The notes beneath the pieces were generated by a model that was given only the letters and a program-made list of their open reading frames with translations, did not search any database and was not told the origin of the DNA. A stretch of DNA of 20,312 nucleotides from Mastigamoeba balamuthi (taxonomy: Eukaryota; Evosea; Mastigamoebida; Mastigamoebidae). The stretch spans positions 58,202 to 78,513 of the forward strand of contig CACRSC010000032.1 of assembly GCA_902651635.1 (NCBI GenBank). Direction: 5' to 3'. Shown piece by piece: positions 18,565-20,312 of this stretch. A program made the position numbers and the translations under genes. Within the stretch, counting starts at the first letter, position 1; every line of letters starts with the position of its first letter.

Positions 18565-20312
18565 ATGGCGCTGCTCGCCGTAGTGTTCGTGTGCACCAAC
18601 GTCGTCGTCCTCGCCACCTGGTACAGCATGACCACGAGCCAGGGCTCCGCTGCCGCTGTTGGCGGTGCTCCTCTGCTGCCCCTTCCGTACAGCGCAGTCG
18701 CGATGCGCACGAGGAATGACGAGCACCGGATGCTGTCGGCCAAGTGGGCAAGAAAGCCCGTGGGCTTTAGAGCAGTGGGGCCCAAGCGCAGGGAGTGCGA
18801 GCCGCTGACCAGGGAGGAGAGCGAGGGCCCGTGGGTCGACCTCGTGGTGCCGCTTCGCAACAGGGCGGCGAGGCTCGTCGACGTGGCCTACAACGTGGCG
18901 GAGCTCCGCAGATCCGGGGGCGACCGTAGGCTCCGCGTGGTCGTCGTCGACGTGGGCTCCACAGACACCAACGTCACCGGCCTTGTCGAGCGGCTCTCCC
19001 GCAGGACATGCGTTCTCATCTCTGCCGTAGAGGCGCGAGCGCTGCAGGCACGTTCCAACTTGCCCCCTGCAGTTCGGGATTTATTCTCTGGTTTCGGTCA
19101 TTAGTGAGACCCATCTGGCACGCGAGGGGGAAGGGGGGGGGAGGAGGAGGGAGGGGGAAGGAAGGAGGGAGGTCCCGGGCAGGCTGGGTGATTTTTGAGG
19201 GTTCTTTTCAGCTGGTATCAGGAACCGGGATTCAGCGCCCTAACGCCAGAATGAAGCACTGATGTAATACGGCAGAACCGCGGCATTGGAATGGTGTCGT
19301 GTTGTGTGTGTTGATTGCGGCCCGCTTACACTGTGACCGGTCCAGGACGCCTCTGTGGGGTTCTCACGTGCTCATGCGCTGCGGGAAGGACTGTTGGAGG
19401 TGTACAGGCGGTGGCCCGACGACATTGTCTTTTGCCTCGACGTCGACATGCAACTCCCCGCAGAAACCTTCATGTCCGATGCCCGCAAGCACATCGTCCG
19501 TGGCACCTCCTACTGGGCTCCCATCGCCTTCGGAACAGACGAGGGAAGGCCAGTGGAGGTGAGTCCTGACAACGGCCGCTGGCGCACGATGTTCACAAGC
19601 GACCTCGGCTTCTTCGCCTCTGACGCCGTCAAGATTGGCCTCTTCTCCACCGGTTCTCCACCATCGTCCTCTGGCTTGCATCTGACCGCGTCGTGTCGCA
19701 GAGCAAACGGCGATCAAGTGGGGCAACGAAGACGACAAGGCGTTCGCCGCGCTGGGCAGGAGTGGCCTGGCGGTGCGGAGGTACGAGATGGAGGGGTTCT
19801 TCCACGTGTGGCACCCCACAGCCCCCTGGAAGAGCAGCCCCGACGGCATGACGCCCCACGACGCCGACACCGAGCCCCAGGAGACGGCGCAGGCGGCCGT
19901 GCCACCGCCGCAGCAGATCCACAGGACGACGGGTGAGACGGGGCCCGGGCAGGAGTGCGGTGATGGCGAGGAGGGCGGCGAAGGGCAGCCGTGGGTCAGC
20001 TTCGTGGTCCCTCTGTTCAACAGGTCCCGCGACCTCGAGGGCCTCCTCCTCGACGTCGACGCGCTGTGGCGCACAGGCGGGGACAGGCGCATGGGGGTGG
20101 TGGTGGCCGACCAGTCCTCCACCGACACCGACGTCGCTGCCCTGGTGGCCAAAGTCTCGCGGGGCATCTGTGTGCCGGTGACGGTGGTGCGGGCCCCCGC
20201 ACCCCGCGGCAGGACGTTCTCGCGGGCCGGGGCGCTGCGAGCGGGGCTGGAGAGCGTTGCGGCGAGCCACCCCGACGGGATAGTGTTCTGTCTCAACGTG
20301 GACATGCGGCTG
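18565..20312 (+). CDS. Second multi-domain CHGN-like glycosyltransferase gene, partial at right edge
   Basis: Paralogue of the gene at 8068-13557 on the opposite strand. Exons are 18565-19047, 19346-19652 and 19702->20312, about 467 aa in the window. A signal anchor (ALLAVVFVCTNVVVLATWY) is followed by a stem and CHGN-like domain 1, with PWVDLVVPLRNR, DVD (about 193) and WGNEDD, then FHVWHP. Domain 2 is cut at its NVD site by the window end. The start is the ATG at the same position relative to the anchor as in the other copy. Exons 2 and 3 have exactly the same lengths to this point as in the paralogue, with no indels. Exon 1 is diverged in the stem but similar in the catalytic part. More repeats probably follow outside the window. 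Confidence 0.85.
19048..19345 (+). other. GC-AG intron of second transferase gene (298 nt)
   Basis: CAG|GCACGT ... GGTCCAG|GACG, phase 0, at the same codon as the GC-AG intron of the paralogue. Apart from the first bases, the sequence is unlike the 197-nt intron there. It holds a 49-nt pure purine tract. Confidence 0.7.
19124..19172 (+). repeat. 49-nt uninterrupted purine tract, G-run rich
   Basis: Only A and G from 19124 to 19172, with at least five runs of three or more G, including one of nine. It lies on the coding strand inside the GC-AG intron. Confidence 0.9.
19346..20312 (+). repeat. Inverted duplication, right arm (pairs with 11926-12892)
   Basis: Partner of the left arm, cut by the window end. 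The two arms flank the transporter fusion and about 6.5 kb of DNA between them. Confidence 0.9.
19653..19701 (+). other. 49-nt phase 1 intron, near-identical to the paralogue's
   Basis: GTTCTC...TCGCAG, joining GLFST to EQTAIKWGNEDD. One base differs from the intron at 12537-12585. Confidence 0.85.

Noticed and set aside
19561-19566. GTGAGT inside exon 2 of the second transferase gene as a splice donor
   Set aside because: The paralogous exon is colinear and coding through this point, and exon length (307 nt) is identical in both copies.

Overview
The window is nuclear DNA from a GC-rich unicellular eukaryote. The evidence is: protein-coding genes split by short spliceosomal introns (29 to about 300 nt), very strong G/C preference at third codon positions, a tRNA-Asn with Pol III A/B boxes and a T-run terminator, type II membrane glycosyltransferases with signal anchors, and an SLC35B-type nucleotide-sugar transporter. 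I cannot fix the lineage from sequence alone; a free-living alga or other protist with large polyketide synthases fits. No transposon, CRISPR array or rRNA was seen.

Layout. (1) 1-4748, minus: 5' part of a multi-exon type I polyketide synthase (KS-AT-DH, then the start of a KR-type region), running off the left edge. (2) 5420-5492, plus: tRNA-Asn(GTT). (3) About 6459-7674, plus: a tentative six-exon gene for a Cys-rich protein of about 273 aa that I do not recognise, with introns as short as 29-40 nt. (4) 8068-13557, minus: a seven-exon gene for a type II membrane protein of about 1635 aa with six tandem chondroitin-GalNAc-transferase-like (CHGN/GT7-type) domains. (5) 14127-17556, plus, divergent from (4): an SLC35B transporter that splices in frame into a membrane-anchored, GT32-like plus polysaccharide-pyruvyltransferase-like protein, giving a predicted fusion of 1011 aa. 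(6) 18565 to beyond 20312, plus: a second copy of gene (4), inverted relative to it and running off the right edge.

Genes 4-6 look like one cell-surface polysaccharide block: import of activated sugar into the Golgi lumen, addition of sugars by multi-domain transferases, and pyruvyl modification. The two multi-domain transferase genes form the arms of a large inverted duplication flanking the transporter fusion. Their arms are a patchwork of near-identical and diverged stretches, which suggests gene conversion. Whether the neighbouring PKS is functionally linked cannot be told from sequence.

All splice sites were placed by eye from reading frame, phase and protein similarity between repeats; none is backed by transcripts.
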